DNA from: Pegoplata infirma
Taxonomy: Eukaryota > Arthropoda > Insecta > Diptera > Anthomyiidae
Assembly (NCBI GenBank): GCA_963921195.1
Contig: OY992536.1
Location: 102,326,778-102,390,777, forward strand
Direction: 5' to 3'
DNA: 64,000 nucleotides
Every line of letters starts with the position of its first letter. Position 1 is the first letter of the stretch. The position numbers and the translations under genes were made by a program. Below, one piece after another: positions 43,696 through 52,984 of this stretch. The notes beneath the pieces were generated by a model. It saw nothing but the letters and a program-made list of their open reading frames with translations, was not told where the DNA came from and did no database searches.

Positions 43696-43839
43696 AACCA
43701 AACTAAACAAGAAACAGTAGTTAGTTAAAAAGCTACATAAACAAACAAAATGAGGAAACAACAGCAACAAACAATAAACTTAAATATGGTCATAAATAAC
43801 AAGACATACCTAAATAACAAATATAAGCCCAAGAAAGTA

Positions 43840-44188
43840 CAGTGACTCAAACTAATAATGGAACAGCGTATATTTGTAGCAGTTCTTTAAAGGAAAAGTT
43901 ATCAATACTAAACCTGATTACCATCAACTATTTTTGAAAAAATGCTATGTAGGAAATTTTCCAAGCTTTAATTTAAGCTTGATAGCGTCCAGATTGAGCA
44001 CATACTAAATGAGATACGAGGGTCGCAATGGAAAATGAAATTATTTAGAGATATTTTTTAGAATTTTTTTTTTATAATTTTTTTTTTAAATATTTCTAAG
44101 TTGATTTTTTCCAAGTTCAATCATTAAAAATTTAAAAAAAATAATCTAGAATTTTTTATTCAGTTATCATTATTACTTTGAGTCACTG
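43840..44188. mobile_element. 349-bp mariner-type MITE
   Basis: CAGTGACTCAAA and TTTGAGTCACTG ends with TA on both sides (43838-43839, 44189-44190). The interior (TTTAATTTAAGCTTGATAGC, 'CGTCCAGATTGAGC', 'ACGAGGGTCGCAATGGAAAA') is homologous to the arms of the palindrome 62531-63463. Confidence 0.85.
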
Positions 44189-44190
44189 TA

Positions 44191-44555
44191 TAACTTAAAC
44201 AGTACAGTATATAATTGTAAAGGATAGACTCGGTATACACACACAGACACATAAACACATCAAAATATCCTTTAACAAGTCTATCACAGACTTCCTTTGT
44301 GAGTAAGTATGTGTGTGTGAATGTTCTTCATCATCTTTTATATACTACAATATTTATTTAAGTTTGAAAGTTAAAGCCTCCATCGGACTTGTACAAAGGA
44401 ACGTAGTAGAGGAGGTGTGTGGCTAAATGATACAGACAAATAGGCACTATAATCTCAAAGGAATTGTAAAATTATTTAATAAGGTCTATTTTTTATTTTT
44501 ACAACCCCTCAAATCTTTTGTTAACTTAAGATCTTGTTCTCATGTTTGTATTTCA
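44191..44555. other. Non-coding, no element recognised
   Basis: Short ACACACAGACACATAAACAC and GTATGTGTGTGTG runs near 44240 and 44310. No reading frame of note. Confidence 0.45.
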
Positions 44556-45075
44556 TTTTTATACCCTTCACTCTAGTGATAGAGGGTATATATAAGTTTG
44601 TCATTCCGTTTGTAACACATCGAAATATTGGTCTAGGACCCCATAAAGTATATATATTCATGATCCTTGATCGATTTTAAGTCGATCTAGCAATGTCCGT
44701 CCGTCCGTCCGTCCGTCTGTCTGTCTGTCCGTTTAAAACACGCTTACTTTTGAAAGACTTTATGGAGGCTCCTGACGTTTGACATATATGTTGGCCATTT
44801 ACCGGGTCAGGTTGGTATTGCAATCCAGCGAAATCGGTCCAGTGGTTCAAAAGTTACGAACAAAAGAGTAAATTTCGGCAAGGGTATTTTGCGAGTTTAG
44901 GAGATTAAAACCACTCTAACTTTCGAAAGACAATTCTGAGGGTCCTGAAACGTGTTATATATCTTTGTCGTTCCCCAAGTCTGTTTGGTTTTGAATTTCA
45001 TCTCAATCGGTCCAGTAGTTCAAAAGTTATAAGCAAAACCCTGAATTTCAGATTTGTTTCATCTTAAATACCACG
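44556..45075 (-). repeat. Repeat R, minus-strand copy
   Basis: Begins TTTTATACCCTTCACTCTAG, then 'GTTTGTAACACATCGAAATA' and ACCCCATAAAGTATATATAT. A CCGT/CTGT microsatellite follows at 44696-44730. The two 'AATCGGTCCAGT.GTTCAAAAGTTA' blocks near 44830 and 45007 show an internal duplication. Confidence 0.75.
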
Positions 45076-45931
45076 TGTGTAACAAGTTTTAAAAGCATTT
45101 GTTCACCCGCACTCAAATAAAACGACCGTATTCGTATAGTTCTTTTTCGTCACTGATTTATTTAAAAATGTTTTATAAAATACCTTACACTAAAATTCTT
45201 AAACTCAAAATCCTTAAAACTATGCTGCATATGTATGTAATGTACAAACACATTGTACATACACATGCAATGCATGTTATCAGTTAACCCCACGGATGGT
45301 TTTTCCTGATAAATGCACAGCGTACCAATCAATAGTATTTATGACAGCAGGTCATAAAATCTGCTTCTCAAGTGAGGGTTTTATTGCATTTCTTACTGAG
45401 AAGCATGGACGTATTCAGGGGGGGGCCCAGGGGGCCCGGGCCCCCCCCTTTTGGATTGGAAAATTTTAAAAAATGTAAAAACTTCAACACATGATACAAG
45501 TAACAAACATAAGTTTTTTTTAGTATTGCAAATATTTTGCTTTTTGAAGAAAAGTTTTACATATTCTTTTATAAAAACTCTTGATTTTGAGTAAGTTTTC
45601 GTTTGGAAAAAGTCATTTATATCGAAATATCTGTAAAATATGTATCAAAAAACATTATATTGATTTTATTTAATGAAAATTATGCATCAGGATCATGAAA
45701 ACAGTTTTCTTAAGGATCTAAGTCACTTTTTCTACATTAAAAGTCTCAGATTCTGAGATATTATTTCTATAAAAAATTCTAAGATGCTGAAAATTTTTTT
45801 CTACATAAAACTTTTCATATTAATTTTTAATTTCAATCTAGCACTTTTTCAAAAATAAGGTTTGAATTGAAAACCCGCAGTTTTGAAAATTTAATAATGA
45901 CTAAGGACAATATTTAAACTTGCAAAAAATA

Positions 45932-47558
45932 CACTCAAAAGAAAACCTCTGTCAAAAAATCTGTAAAATGACTTTCAATTAAGAATAACAAATTTTTAGC
46001 AGATTTTTCTGCTGAAATGGATATTTTAGCAGAATTCTCTGCTATTCAATTTCCGAAAACAACAGAAACTTTGCAGAACTTTTACTGATTCTGTTTGCTA
46101 AGTTTCACAAAGTTTTTGTGCAGATTTTCAGCAAATTATTTTGCTAATTTAACAGATATTTTTTGCTATCTTTTTTTAAGTATTTTTTTTTTAATTTTTG
46201 CGCAGATTTTCAGCAGATTATTTGCTAATTTAACATATATTTTTTGTTATCTATTTAAGTATTTTTTTAAATGTCGGCCTTGCAAAAATGAAAATCAAAT
46301 ATCCCTATCGGAAAATTAAAGTGGACGAATATAAATATCTCCCGCTTAAATGCGTCACTAAATATGGAAGCTTTAATAATATATAATGTAAAAGAACATA
46401 AACAAACAAATCATACACAAAAGATAATTTTTTGCCAGTTGGTTGCTGCTTTTCAGAGCCCAGTCACAATTGGCACCACCGACGACGAACCACTTCAAAA
46501 GAGAGAGCGACGCATTAAAATTAAGCGACAGACGACCGGACACATTTTATAAAGAAAAAGACGCTCAAATCAGTCACACATCTATTTTTTTTTCTTTTGT
46601 TATCCTATAAAAGCAGGTATACAATGATACTTGTGTGCAACACACACACAATATATTAACTCCAATTGGAAAAATTAGCATATTTTGTTGAACATATGGC
46701 AACGCTACTTGATACAAATTTGAGAAAAATGAGAGGGTGGTGAGAGAGCACTACAAAAATAGAATAGAATCTATTCTGGCGGCAGTGTGGTCGACCACAA
46801 AGCGATTTTTTGCTTTTCATACAAAATGTATGAAAACATTTTGTGGTTACCGAATGTGGTGCCAATTGTGACTCGGCTCTCAAGAAGAGAAGTTCTGCCG
46901 TTCATACACGCAAACGTAACAATAAAAAATTCAAAACCATGACAAGTTTCAAAAGATTTTTTATTATAATTGCGTATGTTTTTTATTTTTGTGTATGTTT
47001 TTATTATAATTGTGTATGTTTTGTTTTCATTTGTTTCATGTGTATGTGCTTGTCAAGACATGTCGATTTATGTGTTTTTTAAATTTCTTTTATTTTCTTT
47101 TCTTATTTTAAGTGTGTATGTTGTGTTATTTTTGCTTACTATTCTCTCACGAGTTCCTGTTGCGACATGCCGTTTTTTTTTTTGTTCCATATTAAGAATT
47201 TTATAAAGTTGTATTTTTCCAATTTTATACAGAATTGTTATTTATGAAAAAATATATTTTTGCAGAAAACATATCATTTTGCTCAAACTAGGCGTAATTT
47301 CAAATTATTCTGCTTAAATCAACAATTTTTTCAGACGAAATTAGCAGATTTTTCTGCTGAAATCAGCAGTTTTTTCTGCTAAAATCAGCAGATTTTTCTG
47401 CTGTCCTGACAGATTTGTCTGCTGATTCAACCCAGGTTATCACTACAGAAATTTAGCAAACCGCGTCTGCTAAATTCAGCAGATATCTCATATGGCTCAA
47501 AATGGGTGTATTTTCAGCAGATTTTTCTGCTGATTGGACAGAGAATTTCTTTTGAGTG
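45932..47558. mobile_element. CACTCAAAA-end TA element with CAGCAGA repeats
   Basis: CACTCAAAAGAAA and TTTCTTTTGAGTG ends, TA flanks (45930-45931 and 47559-47560). The margins are rich in 'CAGCAGATTTTTCTGCTG' palindromes (47340-47545) and their degenerate mates (45990-46230). A further inverted-repeat element lies inside. Frames at 46843-47206 are AT-rich, hydrophobic and without domain. Confidence 0.85.
46456..46879. mobile_element. 424-bp inverted-repeat element, third nesting level
   Basis: GAGCCCAGTCACAATTGGCA at the left and TGCCAATTGTGACTCGGCTC at the right, 24-bp inverted ends with one mismatch. The flank repeat TCA on each side is only suggestive. The interior includes AGAATAGAATCTATTCTGGC, itself near-palindromic. 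No coding. Confidence 0.65.
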
Positions 47559-48803
47559 TAAAAATACTTCGATTATTTTTTATGTAAATAAGTAAAGATA
47601 ATTTTCATAAACAAAAGCAACTTAAACAAATTTAATGACGTATTTGGAATCTAGATTTCCATTTTATAAAAATTCAGTCCTAAATGTTGCGCCAAGACAA
47701 TACTATGTAACAGTAGAGCCGTAAAAAGCGCTAAAGAATTAATTAATTTTCAAGTCCAAATATCTCGATAACGAAATATTCTAGAAATATTTAAATGGCA
47801 GATTTGAAATCAAGTCCTTTAAAATGGCTCTTACGTGAGAGTGAATATCTCGAAAATGGAACGCGCTAACTTATGAAAACGTAACGGTAGAACCCCGCCT
47901 AAATTAGCGGTTTCCAATTGTCAAACCCCAATATCAGAAAAATGTTAAACGATTAAAATATTTGGTCAGATAATTTGGAGTCCTTAATCTTCTGTAGCGC
48001 AATTCACTAACTTTTTAACGACAAAAATCGGTGTTATATTGTCAAAAATCGTTAATTATCGACAATTGTCTTTGAAAGCAATTCTATAACTTGTTTCTTC
48101 CGAATTTTGTCGTTATTGAAAATCGTTAACTTATCAACAAAATTTTTTTTGAAGTTAAAGTTAACGAAAATATTCGGTTTTCAATACAATTTCAAAATAA
48201 ACAAATTTCAAATTAACTATTTTAAAAAAGTTACTGAATCGCACTACTGGTTCATATAATTTAAATTTGAAATTTATTTCAAATAGTACATATTTAAAAC
48301 CTTTTTACTTTTAGGTTACATATTGTTTCTAGAAACGGTTGTTATAGAAAAAATACCTCAGAATATAAGGATTTAAAGAAATTTTTGCTATAGAAAATTT
48401 CAAAGATTTTGAAAAATTTTTTGTATAAAATATTTTCAGAATATTTTCTATAGCAAAGTTATCAGACTCTGATACATTTGATTATAAAAAATCTCCGATT
48501 CTGAGGCATATTTTACAATAGAAAAATTCTCAAATTCTAAGCCATTTTTTTTTAATGTTCTCAGATTTTGAGATACTTCAAATTTTGAAGTTTAAAAATA
48601 GAGTCTGAGGCATTCTTCTCTAGAGAAATTCACAAATTCTGACGCATTTTTTATATTGTTGGTATAGAAAAATGCTGTACTTTCTAGAAATTTTTTTGGA
48701 CAGGGGGGGTTGTCCTAGAAAATAGTATTATTACATTGTGATTAAAAAAAATTGAGTTGGGCCCCCCCCTTTTCAAATTCCTGGATACGTCGCTGCTGAG
48801 AAG

Positions 48804-49200
48804 TGTCATAAAACTATTTGGAAAATTCTTAAAATTTAACAAAACTACAGATAACATCTGGAATATATTAAAAATAAATTAGAAATAATAAAATATTTTA
48901 TTGTTAAAATATTTATGTTCAATTCTGAACAGCATTTGTGGTAACTTAACAATGCTTTTTAAACTTGTTTAGTTTTAAAGCAATGATTTTTAAACTTTTT
49001 CAGTTTTAAAAGCATTAGTAACATAAAAATTACACTCGAAAAAAATTTTACAGTAAAAAACATTACACTCGAAAAAAATTTTACACTAAAAAAAAAAAAA
49101 AATTGTATTTTTTTTTTAATGACAAAAAAAGAGTTTTTACTCAAAATAAAATATTTCTAATCAAAATTGTTATTTTTTTTACGTTAAAAAATTTACTATC
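48804..49200. other. AT-rich non-coding with short tandem duplication
   Basis: A ~42-bp unit (TTACACTCGAAAAAAATTTT with ACA) is repeated at about 49031 and 49065, and 'TTTTAAAGCA'-type words at 48972 and 49004. Poly-A 49089-49102. Confidence 0.5.
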
Positions 49201-49204
49201 CTTT

Positions 49205-49290
49205 AAAACATGCATTGTGGAGGGTATTCATAGATTCGGCAAAGTCGAATTTAACTTTTCTACTTGTTTTTTCTTCAATTCTTTTTATCC
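49205..49290 (-). repeat. Repeat R, 5' end fragment
   Basis: Minus strand 'AGAAGTTAAATTCGACTTTGC', then GAATCTATGAATACCCTCCA: the R start with the Cys-like GCCGAA palindrome. About 80 bases remain. Confidence 0.6.
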
Positions 49291-49595
49291 TGCACACTCA
49301 ATTGATTTTTCTTTTATTTGTCAATTGAGGTTGCCAATTCATTTTTTATAACAAAAAAACTAAACTGCCTTGAAATTTCCTTTGATTTGGGAAATCTTCA
49401 AAAATTTATAGTTAAAAATTGATGTTATTGTGTCAAAGAAGGGTAGAATGGGGTAAAATAAATTTATAGGTAGACCACATTGTTCAGATATAAGACCTCT
49501 GGGCCAGAGCCTGCATTTTGACAAGAAATAGCAAAAATATATTTTTTCTACCAAGATTTAGTAATTTGGATGTTACAGCGGCTGAATGGAAAGTC
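49291..49595. other. Unassigned non-coding stretch
   Basis: No recognisable frame or element. The small frame 49360-49554 (minus) has no motif. Confidence 0.4.
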
Positions 49596-49599
49596 ATTT

Positions 49600-49690
49600 G
49601 ATTCGCCAATGTTTTTGATCCTTTTATTCTGGACGTCACTCAAATTCCCTTCATGCTGCAGACAAATATCTTGAAGTGTTTTTAGAAAGG
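49600..49690 (+). pseudogene. Small LINE A RT fragment
   Basis: TTTTTGATCCTTTTATTCTG and 'GCAGACAAATATCTTGAAGT' align with 23045-23110 of LINE A (FDPISLNGTE...AKYLGVF). Both ends truncated; LINE F abuts. Confidence 0.6.
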
Positions 49691-49889
49691 TTCATAGCGA
49701 TACCACAAAACTTTTTCCCCTAGCGGCCCAAGTTAAACACGTTCAAAGTCATTTCGAATCTTTTCAATATCCTAAGATCGATTTGCGTTATATCCTCCAA
49801 AGTACCAAAACTTATCTGACCAGTAATGGATCGGTGACCCCTTGCCACAGCTAGGCAGTCACAAAGTATGTGTTCCATCGTTTCATCTA
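49691..49889 (-). pseudogene. LINE F 3' part, split by nested elements
   Basis: TTCATAGCGATACCACAAAA to TCCATCGTTTCATCTA; the minus strand encodes 'VDETMEHILCD', 'LAVARGHRSITGQISF' and 'LKRFEMTLN'. Interrupted at 49890 and resumed at 51723-51778 (CCTGGTGAAGCGCATCTTTT, GCCTCTTTTACAACTAGCG region). Confidence 0.8.
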
Positions 49890-50045
49890 CACTCTAATCA
49901 AAATTTGTTGAAATTTACCCAATTTATAGTAGGAAACTGGACTCCTACTATAAATTGGGTAATTTTACTCTGCAAATTGAAAAAAATTGACCACTAGTGG
50001 CCAATTTAAATGAAAAAGAGGTGAATAAAAATAACAAAAAAAAAA

Positions 50046-50126
50046 AATTCAGCGCCAACAAGCATCAAACTCGCCACCTTCTGATTTGAAAGTACACTTC
50101 TTGACCAATACGCTACGGAATCCAAT
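50046..50126 (-). other. tRNA-derived segment (degenerate)
   Basis: The minus strand has TAGCGTATTGGTCAAGAAG, like a pol III A box, then CTTTCAAATCAGAAGGTGGC and GAGTTTGATGC in the B-box position, followed within 25 bases by a long T run. The CTTTCA...CAGAAGG part resembles tRNA-Glu (anticodon TTC), but the stems do not pair well. This is a relic or SINE head, not a working tRNA. Confidence 0.45.
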
Positions 50127-50273
50127 ACTTTTATCTGGCGTTTTAGTTATTTAACATGTGTGTATATTGGTTGACAATTTTATTTACACATTTGTGTGTG
50201 AAATATTTGAATTAACGGATAATAAACACAAAATGCGTGATATTCAACAAAAATTTACCCAATTTATAATAAG

Positions 50274-50784
50274 TAGGGATGAGATTTCCATGCAAATGCA
50301 TGTTTTTTGTCGATAGTCTAAAAACGATACCGACCAATTATCTTTCCGAATCAAGAAATTTGCGTTAAAATGGCATCGATTTGTTTTTGCATATTTTTGC
50401 ATATTTTGGTGAAAATGCATATTTTTGCATATTTTGATTTTAAATGCATATTTTGTGCATATTTCTAACTTTTAAGTGCATATTTTTGCATATTTTGGTA
50501 TAAATTAGCAAAAACACAAATTGAAATTTATTTGTTTCAAAAACTATTTTAAATTTTAAAAATTTATTTTGGAACAAAGAAAATTATTTTTTTTCTTTAA
50601 AATTTTTTTTACAGATTGTCTTAATTACTAAAAAATCTTACTTATATAAAGTTTTAAATTTTTATTGCACACATTTTATTTTTTAGTGCATATTTTTAGG
50701 TTTTTTATTGCATATTTTGAATTTTTTAGCGCATATTTTAAGCGCATATTTTCGATTTTTTAGTGCATGAAAATCTCATCCCTA
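50274..50784. mobile_element. Inverted-repeat element with TGCATATTTT repeats
   Basis: TAGGGATGAGATTTCCATGC at the left, GCATGAAAATCTCATCCCTA at the right. The interior has many direct copies of TGCATATTTT on the left half, and TTTTAGTGCATATTTT words on the right. No clear target duplication, no coding. Confidence 0.7.
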
Positions 50785-51220
50785 ATTGTTGTCGGGGAAT
50801 CTGCCCCAGCCCAAAGCTTCCACTATAGATTGTAAACACAGAGTATAATTTCAAAAATGCTTTATTTTCGAATTATCTCTAATGTTAAAATTCTTTTTAG
50901 TATGTTAACCAAGAGCACAATTTTTGTTAGTTATGGCCTGAATCTCAATTAATACTTTTTGAAAATGGCCTCGAAACAATCAATTTTATATGACAATTCT
51001 CTTTCTAACCCGCGTGGAAATTATTTTTATATAAACAAAATACAATATTACAAAAATTCACTCAACAAATACATGTAAACAAATTTGACATTTGGAAAAG
51101 ATATGTTTAGTAGACAATTAAAAAGATAGCAAAAAATTATAAAAAAACTATTTAAATATGATTTAATTCAGTGGCGGTAACACTAATAATAAGTTTACAT
51201 GCGTTTTTTTAGAGTGTACT

Positions 51221-51714
51221 CAGGGCTGCCAGACTTGGGGATTTATCCAAAAAGTTGGGGATTTCATGCGAGGAAAAAGGACAAGAAATCTTATTTGGGG
51301 ATTGTGGATTTTTATGGGGACTTTAAAAATAATTTTGGGGATTTTTTGGGGGTATTCGAAATTAAATCTATTAAATATCACAAACTAAATTTAATGAAAT
51401 AAATTATTTTTAAAAATATTTTTAGTGATAACCACTCTTTGGTACGAGATTACGAAGCGCATTCAGTATAAGTTGCATTTATCGACTGTAAAATGTACAT
51501 TAACATTGCCAAAACACGTTTACATATTTATATACGCGTTTTGGGATTTTTATCGGTTTTTTAATTGTTTAATATATAAAATAAAATTATAAAATTAAAA
51601 ATTGAAGACAATTTGTCGGTTTACTTAAAAACAAGAATACTTTTTATTGTTTGGGGATTTTTTTGGGATATTTTGTTATTTTTTTTGGGACAGTGGAAGT
51701 ACCTGGCAACGCTG
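51221..51714. mobile_element. 494-bp non-autonomous hAT
   Basis: 8-bp duplication AGTGTACT (51213-51220 and 51715-51722), of which the first bases belong to the MITE end, so it was inserted after the MITE. Ends CAGGGCTGCCAG and CTGGCAACGCTG. 'TTGGGGATTT' is repeated at both margins. The frame 51199-51402 is part of this repeat. Confidence 0.92.
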
Positions 51715-51722
51715 AGTGTACT

Positions 51723-51778
51723 CCTGGTGAAGCGCATCTTTTACAACTAGCGTCTGAAATAAGTCCGATATTCTTATA
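51723..51778 (-). pseudogene. LINE F continuation
   Basis: Resumes the copy broken at 49889: CTCCTGGTGAAGCGCATCTT, ACTAGCGTCTGAAATAAGTC. Ends at the satellite boundary near 51778, i.e. 5'-truncated. Confidence 0.8.
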
Positions 51779-52193
51779 AATTTTTCCTGTAGAAAAATCT
51801 CAGATTCTGAGACATTTTTCCTACACTCAAAATAATTCTACAGTAAAAGGTTTAGTAAGTGATATTGTACCCAAATCTACTAATTCGTTACTAATTTTAG
51901 TATCTTCAAAGTACTAAAATTAGTAATTTGTACTGGTTTTTACTAATATTAGTTAAAAATTTTAGTATTGGTTACCAATTTCTGCACTAGGTCCTTTTGG
52001 ACTAAAATTAGTTAAATTTTTAGTATTGAATACCCACGTTTTTTTTTGGGTGTACAGAAATAGTCTCAGACTCTAAGAAAGTTTTCCTATAGAACAAGTC
52101 TCAGATTTTAAGACAGATTCTCAGCTCCTGAAACAGTTCTTCTATAGAAAAAGTTTCAGATTATGAAACATTTTTCCTATAAAAAAGTACTAA
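51779..52193. repeat. Degenerate 35-bp satellite with MITE
   Basis: Satellite words (TCAGATTCTGAGACATTTTT, CTATAGAAAAAGTTTC) at 51790-51823 and 52053-52193. At 51824-52052 a 229-bp CACTCAAAA...TTTTGGGTG element with TA flanks is inserted into a monomer; its inside repeats 'TACTAAAATTAGTAA'. Confidence 0.85.
51824..52052. mobile_element. 229-bp CACTCAAAA-end MITE in satellite
   Basis: CACTCAAAATAA left, TTTTTTTTTGGGTG right, TA at 51822-51823 and 52053-52054. Removing it restores a satellite-like TTTTTCCTACAGAAATAG. Family mates: 26527-27405, 45932-47558. Confidence 0.85.
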
Positions 52194-52206
52194 TTCTAAG
52201 ACTTTT

Positions 52207-52971
52207 AGGTTAGGTTAGGTTAGGGTGGCGGTGTCCGATTGACACCTCGCATAGACCTCTTGGTCCATAGCGGTACCACAAAACTTTTTTCCGCTAGCGG
52301 TGCAAGTTAAACACGTTCAAAGTCATTGCGAATCTTTTCAATATCCTAAGATCCATTTGCGTTATATCCTCCAAAGTACCGAAATTTATCTGACCAGTAA
52401 TGGATCGGCGACTCCTTGCCACAGCTGGGCAGTGACAAAGTATGTGTTCCATCGTTTCATCTACTCCTGGTGAAGCGCATCTTTTACAACTAGCGTCTGA
52501 AGTAAGTCCAATATTCTTGGCATGGATGCCGATAAGACAATGACCAGTTATTATCCCAGTCAGAGCTCGGCATTCCCTTCTCGTAAGTGATAGTAGATAT
52601 TGAGTTTTCCCTTGATCATAAGTTGGCCACAAAGTTCTGCTGATTTTGCATGTTGTCAATTCTCTCCACCTCCTGTTTGCCTTTGCAACATTGATGGAAT
52701 TCCGTTTAAGTTTATAGTGTTGAAGTGGTGGCAAAACTAGCACCATGGTACCTAAACCATCAGCTCCAAGTTTTGCGAGTTCATCTGCCTTTTCATTTCC
52801 CTGTATTCCGTTGTGTCCTGGTAGCCATAATAAATTAACCTGGTTGTGTAGACACAGCATCTGCAAGTTCTCGTAACATTGTAAAACTATTTTAGATTTA
52901 ATATAATATCCTTGAAGAGCCTTCAAGGCGGCCTGACTATCTACGTAAAAATTTATGGTTGTTCCTTTGGT
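52207..52971 (-). mobile_element. LINE F, 5'-truncated, young insertion in satellite
   Basis: 13-bp target duplication TTCTAAGACTTTT (52194-52206 and 52972-52984) made from satellite sequence. The 3' end carries a short tail CCTAACCTAACCTAACCT on the minus strand. The 5' end is truncated inside RNase H. The coding part is open (see next entry). Confidence 0.92.
52294..52970 (-). CDS. LINE F ORF2 C-terminus: RNase H end and tail (partial)
   Basis: An uninterrupted frame of ~225 codons without a true start, since the insertion is truncated. It begins 'KGTTINFYVDSQAALKALQG' (catalytic Asp of RNase H in VDSQ), continues with 'LLWLPGHNGIQGNEKADELA' (typical [W]xPGHxGIxGNExAD block with the last catalytic Asp), then 'RTLWPTYDQGKTQYLLSLTR', 'CRALTGIITGHCLIGIHAK' and the tail 'CKRCASPGVDETMEHILCHC', a Cys-X2-Cys...His-X4-Cys-like pattern. 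It differs from LINE A in sequence but has the same order. Probably I/Jockey-superfamily. It is the only retroelement coding piece here with no stop. Confidence 0.85.
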
Positions 52972-52984
52972 TTCTAAGACTTTT

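Larger units (their letters stand above)
45404..48795. mobile_element. 3.4-kb hAT with nested elements and satellite
   Basis: 8-bp duplication CTGAGAAG (45396-45403 and 48796-48803). Ends CATGGACGTATTCAGG and CCTGGATACGTCGCTG (inverted, imperfect), followed inward by G8/C8-rich blocks (GGGCCCGGGCCCCCCC near 45440; CCCCCCC near 48766). Degenerate 35-bp satellite units (CAGATTCTGAGA) occur at 45725-45840 and 48340-48680. No transposase frame is readable. 45932-47558 is a later insertion. Confidence 0.85.
49890..51216. mobile_element. MITE family B, long form with cargo
   Basis: CACTCTAATC start and TTAGAGTG end, TA flanks (49888-49889, 51217-51218). The target in intact LINE F copies reads CATCTACTCC, confirming TA duplication. 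It carries the family core (CCTACTATAAATTGGGTAAT near 49952), a tRNA-like segment and another inverted-repeat element. Confidence 0.8.

Noticed and set aside
46364..46552. 62-codon Lys/Arg-rich gene near 46.4 kb
   Set aside because: It crosses the boundary of the nested inverted-repeat element at 46456 and has no recognisable motif.
52207..52225. Interstitial telomere repeat (TTAGG)
   Set aside because: Only about three units, placed exactly at the 3' end of a LINE insertion; higher flies do not use TTAGG telomeres, so it is a LINE tail.
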